The notes under the pieces were generated by a model, which was not told where the DNA came from, did not search any database, and was given only the letters and a program-made list of their open reading frames with translations. A stretch of DNA of 64,000 nt from Periplaneta americana (taxonomy: Eukaryota > Arthropoda > Insecta > Blattodea > Blattidae): contig NC_091119.1 of assembly GCF_040183065.1 (NCBI RefSeq), positions 206,481,298 to 206,545,297 of the forward strand, in the 5' to 3' direction. Both the position numbers and the translations under genes were made by a program. Of the stretch, positions 47,623-61,200 are shown in pieces. The stretch's first letter is position 1. Every line of letters begins with the position of its first letter.

Positions 47623-49080
47623 TATCCTTTATATTTCTCTTATCATCTATGTCTCCCCAGATCATTCAATTATCTAAAGTTTAATCCTGCTTCTGTCTAT
47701 TTCTTCCTCCATCCTTTCTGATGTACAGTATTTACAACTCTTAACCTTCTTTATCATCCTTCAATATAATTTCCTAATGCTATGCAATACTGTCCACTTT
47801 ACTCTTATATAGAAACATTCTCGTCTACATCTACTCCTCCATCTCTACTACTATCATTGTCATCTTTCATTACTGTTATTCCTGCTTTTATGTTTATCGT
47901 TAAAAACCTTTTTATCTCTGACTAGTATTCACTAATATTTCTACTATCTCATCTACTTTATCTTATTATATTATTTGTCTCAATTATTATTGCAATGTTC
48001 TAATGTTTGTGATACCTCCTTGCTATTTCTTGTTCGATTCACTTATCACTCTCACTACTTGCACTCACTTTCTACCTCCTCACTTCCCATATTTTCCCTC
48101 TGAATTACATCAAACCCTACCTATTATTTACATACTATCTCCAACTCTTATTAGTCTCACTACCATGTTGCTTTTCTTCTCTCTAATTTACTCTATTCAT
48201 CTTCTATTAACACTTCATTACTTGTTCCTCTATATTATTCACAGTTCCATTTCAGTTACACTAATTGATCTAATACTCACATTTTTGGCCGCATCTAATG
48301 CCTCAGACTAAGTCAGATCTCTCCTCTAGTTCACTTGTTACACTTCACACGTCTTAGTTTGCACTTCCTTGTTTCTTTAACTATCACATAACTCGCTGAA
48401 TTTTTATGTAAGTTTCATCAAGTTTTTCGCACATCTTTTTTAGTTCCCTCTCAAAATGATCCACGGCTGCTGGACTTTGACCATCTACGCTCTCGTTGTC
48501 TGTTGCATTCTCGACTTCTTTCTTCTCTTCCCCGCAGTCCCTTTCGTGACTTACACTCGGACCTGCACTCGCAAAGACTCCTTTCCTTATACTCTCCATA
48601 TTCCCCTTAGATGATTCTCCTATTATTTCCAACCCTGGACTCCTCTCCTTCTCTTTCCTTCTTCTTACCTCTATTATCCCCTCACTTGATTCATAGCAAT
48701 CAGTAGCTCCCCCTTCTTCACTAGACTCATTCATCATTACACAACTTAAACTTTTCTTTCTCTTATCATTCGCATATTTTTTACCGCTGTAGCCTTTATG
48801 CCACTCTTCTTATATTATCTATATCTAAAATACAACTTCACAGTTTCCATTCAACAGATCCACATTTATATGACATTCAGAGGGACTGGAGAAAGATTTG
48901 GTTATTTTCTTTGACTGAGTGTCTTACCAATGAAAAGTGTGTTTTGTACACCGAGAAGTCCATTTGAACACATGAATGAAATCATTCATTTGAACGAATA
49001 TAAAGTACACGTCCGGCAACATAGCTGACGCTGGTTGAGTTTCTATATCGGAAGTTAATCTAAATCTCTCTTCTTGAATT
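47623..49080. other. T/C-rich intergenic region with a possible ORF1-like frame
   Basis: Strongly pyrimidine-rich on plus. The minus frame 48737-48384 encodes an acidic, Glu/Ser-rich peptide that ends in a helical segment (HFERELKKMCEKLDETYIKI). Composition and position fit a LINE ORF1 start, but no domain is recognised and it may be chance. Confidence 0.3.
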
Positions 49081-49082
49081 GA

Positions 49083-49258
49083 TTTATTTTATGACGCTTT
49101 ATCAACTGCGATGAAATGAAGGTGATAATGTCAGCGAAATGAGTGCAGGGTCCAGCGCCGAAGTTACCCGGCATTTGTTGTTACTAGGTTGAGGAAAAAA
49201 TCCGGAAGAAAACTCAACCAGATAACTTGTTCCAACTAGGATTTGAAACCGGACCCTA
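49083..49258 (-). mobile_element. Degraded SINE, family 1
   Basis: Body words TTATGACGCTTTATCAACTG, AAATGAAGGTGATAATG and CAACCAGATAACTTG match family 1 in order, and a B-box remnant GGATTTGAAACC marks the head. The 5' part is missing. Confidence 0.68.
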
Positions 49259-49329
49259 AATCTCTCTCCAGCAATATCAGTTATCTCGATGATCACGACG
49301 AACAATAACAATTGCCGTTCTTTTCATCA

Positions 49330-49645
49330 TATTACTATTGCAATATTTATACCTTGGAAGTAAATCCCGAAAAGACAAAGTATATGATTATGTCTCGTGA
49401 CGAGAATATTGTAAGAAATGGAAATATAAAAATTGGAAATTTATCTTTTGAAGAGGTGGAGAAGTTCAAATGTCTTGGAGCAACAGTAACAAATATAAAT
49501 TATACTCGGGAGGAAATTAAGCACAGAATAAATATGGAAAATGCGTGTTATTATTCGGTTGAGAAACTTTTGTCATCTAGTCTGCTGTCAAAAAGTCTGA
49601 AAGTTAGAATTTATAAAACAGTTATATTATTATTATTACTATGTT
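49330..49645 (+). mobile_element. LINE ORF2 fragment (post-RT)
   Basis: Open frame with LEVNPEKTKYMIMSRDENIV, FKCLGATVTNINYTREEIKH and CYYSVEKLLSSSLLSK, then broken. It corresponds to the region after the RT catalytic core of the family at 43880-45310. Confidence 0.78.
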
Positions 49646-50640
49646 CTACGTACTTCTTAAAAAGACGCAACCGTCGTCACGTATTAATTATGATACGAGA
49701 GATTCCGAATTCAATGAACCTTTTTCGTACCCTCTGCTTCAATCTTTGAGTTAATTACGTACTACTAGTATGGTACTACCGTTTTAGATAATTATTTCGC
49801 ACTTTCACTCATTGTGCAATAGTACGCGTATATTACGATAGAAGTTTGAGAAGTATTTTAACAAAATCGAGAAAAAGTTTGAAAAAGGACCAGAGCGAGT
49901 TTTTCAATTTCTGAGATTCTGTAATGCACTTCACAAACGTGTACTGTACAGTATTTCTTGTACTATAGTATATTTTGAAAATAAGGTAGGTAAAGGTATC
50001 CCCGTAACATGCCATGAAGGCACTTGAGGGGCATGGAGGTAGAGCCCCATGCTTTCCATGACCTCGGCACTAGAATGAGGTGGTGTGGTCGGCACCACGC
50101 TCCGACCGCTTTTTACCCCCGGAAAAGACCCGGTACTTAATTTTATAGGAGGCTGAGTGAACCTCGGGACCCTTCTGAAAGTTTGGCAACGAGAAAAAGT
50201 CCTGTCACCACTTGGGATCGAACCCTGGACCTTCCAGTCCGTAGTCAGCTGCTTTATCAACTGAGCTACCCAGCCGCCCATTTTGAAGTAAGTACTTCTC
50301 AAAAAGACGAAACCGTCGTCACGTATTAGATTGTGATACGAGAGGTTCCGAGTTCAATAAACCTTTTTCGTACCCTTTGCTTCAATCTTTGAGTTAGTTT
50401 ACGTAACTACTAGTATGGTAGGCCTACTACCGTTCTAGATTATTATTTCGCACTTTCACTCATTGTGCAATATTACGCGTATATTACGATAGAAGTTTGA
50501 GAAGTATTTTTACAAAATCGAGAAAAAGTTTGAAAAAGGACCAGAGCGAGTTTTTCAATTTCTGAGATATTATAATGCACTTCACAAACGTGTATTGTAC
50601 AGTATTTCTTGCAAGTATATTTTGAAAATAATATTTTTAA
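49645..50640. repeat. Tandem duplication of about 340 bp with a SINE at the junction
   Basis: 49645-49979 and 50288-50640 are near-identical (shared words GAAACCGTCG-type start, CACTTTCACTCATTGTGCAA, GAAAAAGTTTGAAAAAGGAC). The intervening 300 bp is the SINE 49980-50279. Part of the unit recurs at 55640-55740. Confidence 0.75.
49980..50279 (-). mobile_element. tRNA-headed SINE, family 3
   Basis: On minus it starts GGGCGGCTGGGTAGCTCAGT, with B box GGGTTCGATCCCAAG and a body including GTGGTGCCGACCACACCACC. It ends CATGTTACGGGGATACC(TTTACCT). It is flanked by ATTTTGAA (49972-49979 and 50280-50287). Full length. Confidence 0.8.
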
Positions 50641-51320
50641 AAATCTTTATATACAGTACGTAGCTGCACCACACTATGAACAGCTGACTGATGTTAGCAG
50701 TCTGGCCAACGTACAAACTTCACCATCAACTTCAATATGAAGTTGTAAAAATGATTCAGGTACTTGTAATATTTCGTGTTCAATTGGAATAATGTCCATT
50801 TCCTTTTGTTAAATGAAGTTTCAATTGTTTAAATAAAGTTCAGTAAATTTCAAATGCAGTGATTTGTTTAGTATAATGTATACTTGTCCACACCTGTGGA
50901 GTAACGGTTAGCGCGTCTATCCATGAAACCAGATCGCCCGGGTTCGATTCCCGGTCGGGACAATTTACCTGGTTGAGGTTTTTTCCGGGGTTTCCCCTCA
51001 ACCCAATATGAGCAAATGCTGGGTAACTTTCGGTGTTGGACTCCGGACTCATTTCACTGCCATTATCACTTTCATCTCATTCAGGCGCTAAATAACCTAA
51101 GCTGTTGATAAAGCGTCATAAAATAACCTACTAAAATAAATAAATAAATAAATAATGTATATTAATTAACATTGCCTTTTGCATATCAATTTTAGATGCA
51201 TTGTAGTATTGTAACATACATAGGAGGCAGTGGTTTTCATTACATATATAGAGCAGTTATTTGTAATATTTCAACATACGCATAGCCTATAGGTTGGCAA
51301 TTCTGAATTAAGTGACGACG
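50580..51320 (+). repeat. Dispersed repeat, interrupted by a SINE
   Basis: Similar to 55640-56160 across the words ACTATGAACAGCTGACTGA, CTTCACCATCAACTTCAAT and GTAATATTTCGTGTTCAATT. The copy here contains the SINE 50883-51151; the other does not. Confidence 0.65.
50883..51151 (+). mobile_element. tRNA-headed SINE, family 1, full length
   Basis: Head with GTGGAGTAACGGTTAGCGCG and GGGTTCGATTCCCGG; body CTGGTTGAGGTTTTTTCCGG; tail ACCTACTAAAATAAATAAAT. Flanked by ATAATGTATA (50873-50882 and 51152-51161). An empty site is visible at about 55935. Confidence 0.85.
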
Positions 51321-52001
51321 AGGCCCTCTTATTTAAAGAATAAAGAAGAAATATAATTACAAAACAAACAAAGAGAAATACAAATAAAATAATACAAGCA
51401 ATATAAAAAGAAGATACAGTAGTATTAACAAAATAAACAAAGTAAAATCAACATTCACTCGTAGCGGCCGTTTGCTGTAACGACGAGAAAATACACTATC
51501 GTGCAAAATTGCTTATTTGTTTATATTTTAATCACCATCGTCGATATCATCAAAATCACCATCCTGACATGCGGTGCCCCTTACTAGCCTGTTACAACCC
51601 CCAAAATAAATAAATACAATCGTTGTCCACGCTTCTCTGCCATATATCAAGCACAAGTTGAGACACTGTTTTATAGACTATTATTCTGACGACTTTTTGG
51701 ACGAAGCTCAATTTTGAAACTTGGCTCATTGTACCCATAACTGAATTATAATTCCAATTATCCACCCCATTATTCACTGATGCCAAGAAAAACATCATAG
51801 AGACGCAATAAATATATCACTGGATCAGCAAGAACAAACTGCCATCTCTAGATCATGAAATTTGTGGAAGGAATTTAAAAATTCCCACTGCATGAAGTAA
51901 GAAATTGAACAATCTCCTCCACAAATGACGAAGAGATGATGAGGAGCAAATTCAAATAGACATCATTAAAAAATTAAAGTACATAATATCATGCATATGA
52001 T
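51320..52001. other. Intergenic, nothing seen
   Basis: No recognised gene or element. Confidence 0.3.
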
Positions 52002-52768
52002 TTAAGGGTTATATGTACGTGAACGACCACAAATGTCAGAAAATGCAGGCTCTAAATTTCTAAAATTTTATAAGAAAATGAACTCACAATTGGACAAAAA
52101 TTACAAGGTACCACAACAAGACTTATTAGAACTTAAATATCCGATAAAAGTATAAAAAAGGTTACTAATAATATCTTTCAAACCAGTTTTATCAAAGTAA
52201 GAAAAAAAAATTCTGCAGTTACATCATTTGGTAACCATAACATTGTTATGGTTTCTCTGACATCTTTAATATTTTTTCTGCGTGTAATGAACACTTACTT
52301 ATGAAAAGTAGACTACTCTCAGACTTGTAGAGTTGTTTATTTTAATGCAATTAATTTTTTATTTGTCCTATATAAAATATATTAAGATTTACATAATGTT
52401 TTGTGACCTAATTTTTCTATTTTCAAAGAAATAGGCATTATTGTATTCTACCTTTTGCATAAATGCATGTTAAATCAGTGTACAAAATTTCAGAATTCTC
52501 TCTCTCATGGTTGTGGAGTTCTGAAATAATGTGTGTGAAAATTTTCAAATTTTGGAAAATTTAATTCAAAGTAAAAAGTGAATTCTAAAAAAAATATTAT
52601 TAGTAATCTTTTTTATACTTTTATCAGATATTTAAGTTCTAATAAGTATTGTTGTGGTATCTTGTAATTTTTGTCCAATTGTGAGTTCATTTTCTTATAA
52701 AATTTTAGAAATTTAGAGCCTGCATTTTCCGATAATATTTGTTGTCGTTCAAGTACATATGCCCTTAA
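52002..52768 (+). mobile_element. Long-TIR non-autonomous element, 767 bp
   Basis: 52002-52185 and 52590-52768 are inverted repeats of about 175 bp, starting TTAAGGGTTATATGTACGTG and ending CAAGTACATATGCCCTTAA. TTAA at each end could be a piggyBac-type target site or part of the TIR. The centre is AT-rich and non-coding. Confidence 0.65.
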
Positions 52769-53242
52769 TGTAACCTGGAATAAGCAGCAACAACAACAAC
52801 GAAGAACGACACAATGTCGGCCACATTTAAATTAGTATTTGCCCTGCAAAGTTATTTTGAAGTGAAATTCTTACTTAGATTTTCATCTTCCCAATGTTTT
52901 ACAGTCAAATGTAATTAATAATATTCAGGAATAATAAACATACAATATATTATCTAACCCATGAACACTGTTCAATTGACCTTACATGTGTGATTTAAAT
53001 ATTCAGCAATATTTCTGATACTGGAAATTACACAGAAGTAATCTTTCGCTAAAATACTGCCAATTATCTGCAGGCTTTTTAACATAAACATTTCACTCGG
53101 CTTTGTGTGGCCTGACAGTTGTCGGCTGTGACCTCATTCATCTGCCACCCACAATCCGTTATGCATTGACCCGACGGAAGATGGCTTCCGCACAACGTTG
53201 CGTGTGATAGCAAACCGATTCATTTGTCATTTTATCGCCGCC

Positions 53243-53321
53243 ATGGCCGCGAGCAGCGTCACGCTGTGGTTGTCGCTCTTCTGCATTCTTCCGAGAGGTC
53301 TTCAACATGCGCTGCACCCAG
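53243..53321 (+). CDS. Gene C exon 1 (signal peptide)
   Basis: Reads MAASSVTLWLSLFCILPRGL and onward, hydrophobic core present. Donor G|GTTTGT in phase 1, matching exons 1 of A and B. Confidence 0.62.
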
Positions 53322-56300
53322 GTTTGTGTCACTCAGTATTTAAAGGCCATATTCGTAAGTTTACTAGATCTCACATCTGTCACTATGCTGACATTTAGAC
53401 GTTATAGTAGAACCTCTATTATCCGTGGTAATGAAGTGGGTGAGCTGAACGGTTAATCCAAAAAGTCGGATAACCCATACCATAGAAGACTTTCATAAAT
53501 TAAGTGTTGCATAATGCAGTTTCGTAATTTTCTCAGTGGTCATATGTTTTAACACATTAGGTAGTGGTTCAGAAGTTTCAAGCATAATAGCTCTGAATAA
53601 TTTAAGGAAAAATTGTTTCGGGGCCGGGTATCGATCCCCGGACCCTTCGCTTAGCGCGCGAACGCTCTACCGACTGAGCTACCCCAGGAACTATACACGA
53701 CAACGTCACAATTTTTCCTTTTATATCCACACAACTCACATGAGCTGACAAGACGCCAGAACTCAACTATGAGTGCACTCAAATACTGTGTGACTTAAAT
53801 TGTGGCTTTCTCTTCTGGGGTAGCTCAGTCGGTAGAGAGTTCGCACGCTAAGCGAAGGGTTCCGGGATCGATACTCGGCCCCGGAACAATTTTTTCTTGA
53901 ACTTGCTCAAACTTGCTTTACAGGGAGCTACTACCTGAAAGACAGATTTGTATAATACATTCGTTACTGGAGGTACGTTAACAGAAAGCCACAATTTAAG
54001 TCACACAGAATTGTGTGCACTCACTGTTGAGTTCTGGTGTCTTGTCAGCTCATGTGAGTTGTGTGGATATAAAAGGAAAAATTGTGACGGTGTCGTGTCG
54101 TCCTCGGGTAGCTCAGTCGGTAGAGCGTTCGCGCGCTAAGCGAAGGGTCCCGGGACCGATACCCGGCCCCGGAACAATTTTTCCTTGAAATTATTCAAAT
54201 CTGCTTTACAGGGAGCTACTATCTGAAAGCCAGATTTGTATAATAGCTGTGTTGGAAAGAGTGGATGAAGAAAGAATAATGCTGAAACTGATCAGGAAGA
54301 GAAAATGGAATTGGCTGGGTCACTGGCTGAAAAGAAACTGCCTACTGAAGGATGCACTGGAAGGAATGGTGAACGGGAGAAGATTTCGGGGCAGAAGAAG
54401 AGATCAAATAATAGACGGCATTGAGATATATGGATCATATACGGAGACTAAGAGGAACGCAGAAAGTAGAAAAGACTGAAGAATGCTGGGTTTGCAGTGA
54501 ATGAATGATTTTTTTTTTATTTTATTGGGTTATTTTACAACGCTGTTATCAACATCTAGGTTATTTAGCGTCTGAATGAAATGAAGGTGATAATGCCGGT
54601 GAAATGAGTCCGGGGTCCAGCACCGAATGTTACCCAGCATTTGCTCGTATTGGGTTGAAGGAAAACCCCGGAAAAAACCTCAACCAGGTAACTTGCCCCG
54701 ACCGGGGTTCGAACCCGGACCACCTGGTTTCGCGATCAGACGCGCTGACCGTTACTCCACAGGTGTGGACTAAATGAATTAATGAATTAATTAATTAATT
54801 AATTACGGTTTCTAAGGATCAAAGAAACTTCCTATGGTGGATTTCTGTGGAAAGATAGGAAAAATATAGGTCTCAGTTTGTAGATGTAAGTAATTTATAC
54901 ACTTTATTTTGTTTTTTATTAAATCTCGCACAGTTTAACTCTAATCTCGTATTCTGATGTGAGATGAACCACAGTTCCTCTTTTCCAAAACCACTCAATT
55001 ATGCACTTCTCTTCTATACTTAGCACAACATGTATTCTTTTGGCACTTCTAGAAGACGTTTTGCAGAGAAATTAAACAGGTCAGTCGAACAGTAGACCAT
55101 AATGTGTAAGGGCAAATGCTTGTAAATCACTCTCTATAAAAAATTACGTAGTAATGTATTGTGCAGTACTCAATATTTTTTCTGCAACAAAAATAGGAGA
55201 GAATGACAGACGGATAATCCAACAATCGGTTACTAGGGTGACGGATAATCGGGGTTCTACTGTATTAATAAATTGCAAAGCAAGGATTGCAGAAGTAAGA
55301 AAATTAAAAACATACAGAGAAGTATTTAGACCTATTACATAGTCAGCAGCTGGCAAAGAACCTCCAAACCATCCCGTGCCCTTGGACATAAAACGAGTCA
55401 GATGACGAGAAAACATTTTTGTTGCAGCAATCGGTGACCTATCAGTTTCATTTCATTATTGTATTCCATAACCTTATATCAGCATTGCAGCTTTGAGATG
55501 CTGAACAAGTCAAAAGTTAAACAAAAATATGTAATATATTACATGTGCACATACAAACCTAAATAAGTCATCAGTTGAATAGAAGGTATGAGTTAACTCT
55601 GAAACGCAATATCAGAATAAGGAGAGATTTTCCAAAATAATCTATACTTCGAAAACGTGTATTGTACAATATTTTTTGTACGATACCATATTTTCAAAAT
55701 AATATTTTAAAAAATCTTAATATACAGTACGCACATTATACTATGAACAGCTGACTGAAGGTTAGCAGTGTAGCCAACGTACTAACTTCACCATCAACTT
55801 CAATGTGAAGGAGTAAAATTGATTTAGGAACTTGTAATATTTCGTGTTCAATTGGAATAATTTTTATTTCTCTTGTTAAGTGAAATTTCAATTGTTTAAA
55901 TGAAGTTCAGTAGATTTAAAATGCAGTGATATCCTTCGTATAATGTATATTAACACTGCCTTTTGCAAATTAATTTTACATGCATTGTAGCATTCATAGA
56001 AGGCACTGGTTTTCATTACATATATACAGAGCAGTTATTTGTAATATTTCAATATACTTATCTAGGTTGGCAACTCTGAAATCAGTAAAAATCAACTTTC
56101 AATCGTGACGGCCATTTGCTGTAACGACGAGACAACATATTATCGTGAAAAAAATTGATTACACATGTCTGTTAAAGTACTTTCCATCCACATTACCCTT
56201 TTAAATTAATGAATTGCTATCACAGATGTGCAGAAAATAATTACACAACTACATCAAATCTTCATAACTGTAAATCTGCAGGGAAAACGAATCAAGAATG

Positions 56301-58208
56301 ACTGTCCTAATGCCGATAATGAAATACTGGTCACTGCGAAATAATAGCAATGTAAGAAAAATTGTGATCAGACCTAGTTTGTTTCTCGTCAGTAAATTCA
56401 CTAACTAGACAACCTGATTTTCATAAATTATAACTGGAAAGTCCCACAGTATTATTTCTTAACAAATCTGACTCCCGCGTCCGAATTGTGCAATGTTTCA
56501 AACAAAACAAAGAAAATAGCATCACTCACCACAAAACTGAGTCTTCTAGCGACATCCACAGTCTCCAGACTTATGTATAGATGCTGCATCCAGGCTTCCC
56601 TGAAAGTAGAAGATTAAAACAATTTTACTGTATAGTTTGGTAGTATTTACCATAAATAAATACATTAGATCTCCAGCTCAATGTAAAGTCTCGAGAAACT
56701 CTTGAAATTGTAAGAAAATATTATTGCCATTGGTGGCAAAAATCGGAACTATACTCATGTTACGTAGCCCGATTGATATTACAGGTATCTATTATACCAA
56801 CAATTTTATTATTAATAGCATTTTTCATATTACTTTTCAAAGCTAGATCGCACAAAGATTTATCTACATAATTTCACTAGAATTTTTTATTTATCAAGAG
56901 AAAATCAAAACTCGAGTGGGATTTAATGCACTATTACACGATTAGAAGAAAGTATATAAAGATTAGAAGAAATAAAGTGTTTTAATACAATAAAATATTA
57001 ATTGACTTACTAAAATACTAAACTGTCTTGGAAATGTATTTTTGTACCATCTCATCATTACAAATATTCCGCTAGATGGCAGTAGTGTGTTTGATCAGCT
57101 GTTCTCTTTTTACCACTTGTGCCAACTATACAATCTTCATTTAACTCTATGGACGATTACTAGTCAAGAAGGCTTTGTTATTCAGTTTCATTTTTATTAA
57201 AACAGTTGCATTCCACTTCAATTATTATCAATATATATTAAACAATCTCTGATACGTGACTATCCATAATGTCATGCAGCAGAAGCTGTAACATAACCTA
57301 AATAATATAAACAATATAAATGATATAAAAGTTTTAATTAAGGATGATGAAATAAACATGAATCATTTTAAAAGGTACAATTATTGAAAGCTGACAACAA
57401 ACAAATGCTAGGGAGATGATAAAAACAAACAAATGCTAAGGAGGTGATACAAATTGTAAGATACGCAGCCATGATTGATTGAAACACGTCGTGCCGTACC
57501 GTTTTATTGGTCAAATGTAGTATGACGTAGTAAAAGTGTAATAGTCAGTTCAAATGAAATGTTTAAGCACAACATGCAAACTACATAATTATGGTTTTTA
57601 ATTTAACACATGCCTATGAATATAATGATTGAACATTAAACTGAAATCATTCACAACAGATTTCCTCTGCTATCTGAACTGTTCATATCAACGACCTCTG
57701 TCTAATTTTAAAACATATGAGAATCGCCAACACCTAGTTAGACCAGCTGAAGAAAAGTGACCAATATGGCTACTTCGTATTTGAATGAAATTTTAAATCG
57801 ACTATACAAAAGACGATTTTACACTTCATTATTAATAACAATGTTATAAAACTGGCAAATTATTCAAAACGTTATTCATAATATAGGCTAAGTCTAAAAT
57901 TAATATTTGAGGAGAAAAATTCGCTCCGGCGCCGGGGATCGAACCCGGGTCCTTGGTTCTATGTACCAAGCGCTCTGACCACTGAGCTACGCCGAATTCA
58001 ATCCACAGCACGGAACGGAACCCTCCCCCTTCAATGTTTCCCTTTTGGCCTGACTCCAAGTTAGGCATATATGTTGACGTATATGTCCAATGTCAACTGC
58101 CATTATACAAGGGCGCACTCAGCTGAGTGACTTGTTTCGCCGGGAATGCGCAGTTTAGTGCACAGTAATCTGTACAGAAATATGCACTGCTAGCTATGAC
58201 AATATTAA

Positions 58209-58250
<42 letters not shown>

Positions 58251-61200
58251 GTCCTACAGAATATCTGTAATACTGACAATTAATATTTGAGGAGAAAAAT
58301 TCGCTCCGGCGCACAGTGGTCTAGAATGCAAATTTAGCGGGACATATTAATAACTTTTCAGCTACATAACAGATTTTTATGAAATTTTACACAGTAGTTA
58401 CAGGTAGCATATATGTTTTGTATACAAACTCTCGTTACGTTGGTATAAGGGGAACTACCCCTTATAGGGGGCGCAATTATGCAAAATTAGAAACTTTTCT
58501 CCCATCTGACAGATTTTTATGAAATTTTACACAGTAGTTACAGGTAGCATATATGTTTTGTATACAAACTCTCGTTACGTTGGTATAAGGGGAACTACCC
58601 CTTATAGGGGGCGCAATTATGCAAAATTAGAAACTTTTCTCCCATCTGACAGATTTTTATGAAATTTTACACAGTAGTTACAGGTAGCATATATGTTTTG
58701 TATGCAAGCTCTGATTACGTTCGTATAAGGGGAACTACCCCTTATAGGGGGCGCAATTATACAAAATTACAAACTTTTCTCCCATCTGACAGATTTTTAT
58801 GAAATTTTACAAAGCAGTTACAAGTAGCATATATGTTTTGTATACAAGCTCTGATTACGTTCGTATAAGGGGAACTACCTCTTATAGGGGGCGCAATTAT
58901 ACAAAATTAGAAACTTTCCTCCCAACTGACAGATTTTTATGAAATTTTACAAAGCAGTTACAAGTAGCATATATGTTTTGTATACAAGCTCTGATTACGT
59001 TCGTATAAGGGGAACTACCCCTTATAGGGGGCGCAATTATGCAAAATTAGAAACTTTCCTCCCATCTGACAGATTTTTATGAAATTTTACACAGTAGTTA
59101 CAGGTAGCATATATGTTTTGTATAGAAGCTCTGATTACGTTCGTATAAGGGGAACTACCCCTTATAGGGGGCGCAATTATACAAAATTACAAACTTTTCT
59201 CCCATCTGACAGATTTTTATGAAATTTTACAAAGCAGTTACAAGTAGCATATATGTTTTGTATACAAGCTCTGATTACGTTCGTATAAGGGGAACTACCC
59301 CTTACAGGGGGCGCAATTATACAAAATTATAAACTTCTCTCCCATTTGACAGATTTTTATGAAATTTTACACAGTAGTTACAGGTAGCATATATGTTTTG
59401 TATACAAGCTCTGATTACGTTCGTATAAGGGGAACTACCCCTTATAGGGGGCGCAATTATACAAAATTAGAAACTTTTGTCCCATCTGACAGATTTTTAT
59501 GAAATTTTACAAAGCAGTTACAAGTAGCATATATGTTTTGTCTGCAAGCTCTGATTACGTTCGTATAAGGGGAACTACCCCTTATAGAGGGCGCAATTAT
59601 ACAAAATTAGAAACTTTTCTCCCATCTGACAGATTTTTATGAAATTTTACACAGTAGTTACAGGTAGCATATATGTTTTGTATACAAACTCTGATTACGT
59701 TCGTATAAGGGAACTACCCCTTATAGGGGGCGCAATTATACAAAATTAGTAACTTTTCTCATATTTAACAGATTTTTATGAAATTTTACAAAGTAGTTAC
59801 AGGTAGCATATATGTTTTGTATACAAGTTCTGATTACGTTGGTATAAGGGGAACCACCCCTTATAGTGGGGGCGCAATTAGACAAAATTAGTAACTTTTC
59901 TCCTATTTGATAGATTTGTATGAAATTTTACAAAACAGTTACAAGGAACATATATGTTTTGTATACAAGCTCTGATTACGTTCGTATAAGGGAACTACCC
60001 CTTATAGGGGGCGCAATTATACAAAATTAGTAACTTTTCTCATATTTAACAGATTTTTATGAAATTTTACAAAGTAGTTACAGGTAGCATATATGTTTTG
60101 TATACAAGTTCTGATTACGTTGGTATAAGGGGAACCACCCCTTATAGTGGGGGCGCAATTAGACAAAATTAGTAACTTTTCTCCTATTTGATAGATTTGT
60201 ATGAAATTTTACAAAACAGTCACAAGGAACATATATGTTTTGTATACAAGTTCTGATTACGTTGGTATAAGGAGAACTACCCCTTTTAGGGGGCACAATT
60301 AGACAAAATTAGTAACTTTTCTCCTATCTAACAGATTTTTATGAAATTTTACAAAGTAGTTACAGGTAGCATGTATGTTTTGTATACAAGCTCTCATTAC
60401 GTTGGTCAAAGTGTAAGTACCCCTTATAGGGGGGGCGCAATTAGACAAAATTAGTAACTTTTGTCCTATTTGAAATTTTATACAGTAGTTACACTTAGTA
60501 CATTTTATTTGTGTACAAACTCTGTTTACGTTGGTATGAACAGAAGCGCCCCATACAGGGGGATGCATCTAGACAAAATCTTATAGGGGAGAAAATGTAA
60601 CATTTTAGGTACTATTGCACCTTTTGGACACTCGGAAAGCTTATTTGGTACATAATTGACAAGCTGTCATCTTGAATTCCCTGAATTATATTGCGGAAGT
60701 AGATTCGGCTCACAGATATTGAAATAACTGCAACCGAGAAAAATTGCACTACTGCACCTCGAAAGAATAGTGCTCATGAATTATTACTTCCGCAAATCTT
60801 CGCACCTTAAGACTAGATTTAAAATAGAGGTAAATAGTGGAGGAAGTGAAAAAAAATCATTTTTGGACGAACCAAAGGGGTTTTTTTTTTCTCTACCTTA
60901 GCAAAGTCTGCCCTCAATGGTTATATTTATATTTTGTCCCGTGTCCATTCATGCTAATTTTACATACTATAATAACATTAAATGTAACACAAACAAACAG
61001 TGTTACATACCCAAAGAACTACTTGACATGTTGGTACCAAATATGAATGGAATCGACCACTTACAACAGAGTTACAGCACAAGGAAAACGGCAGACTCGC
61101 GGCGCTTGCTGAGTAAGAACGCTGGGTGGCGAAATGTGGCATGTTACCGGCTTCTTATCTCGCTATGCAGCCACCTCCGCTGATTAAGATTATCAATTGA

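Noticed and set aside
48384-48737. 117-codon minus frame, acidic and Glu-rich
   Set aside because: No recognised domain. Kept only as a possible LINE ORF1 piece in a region note, not as a gene.
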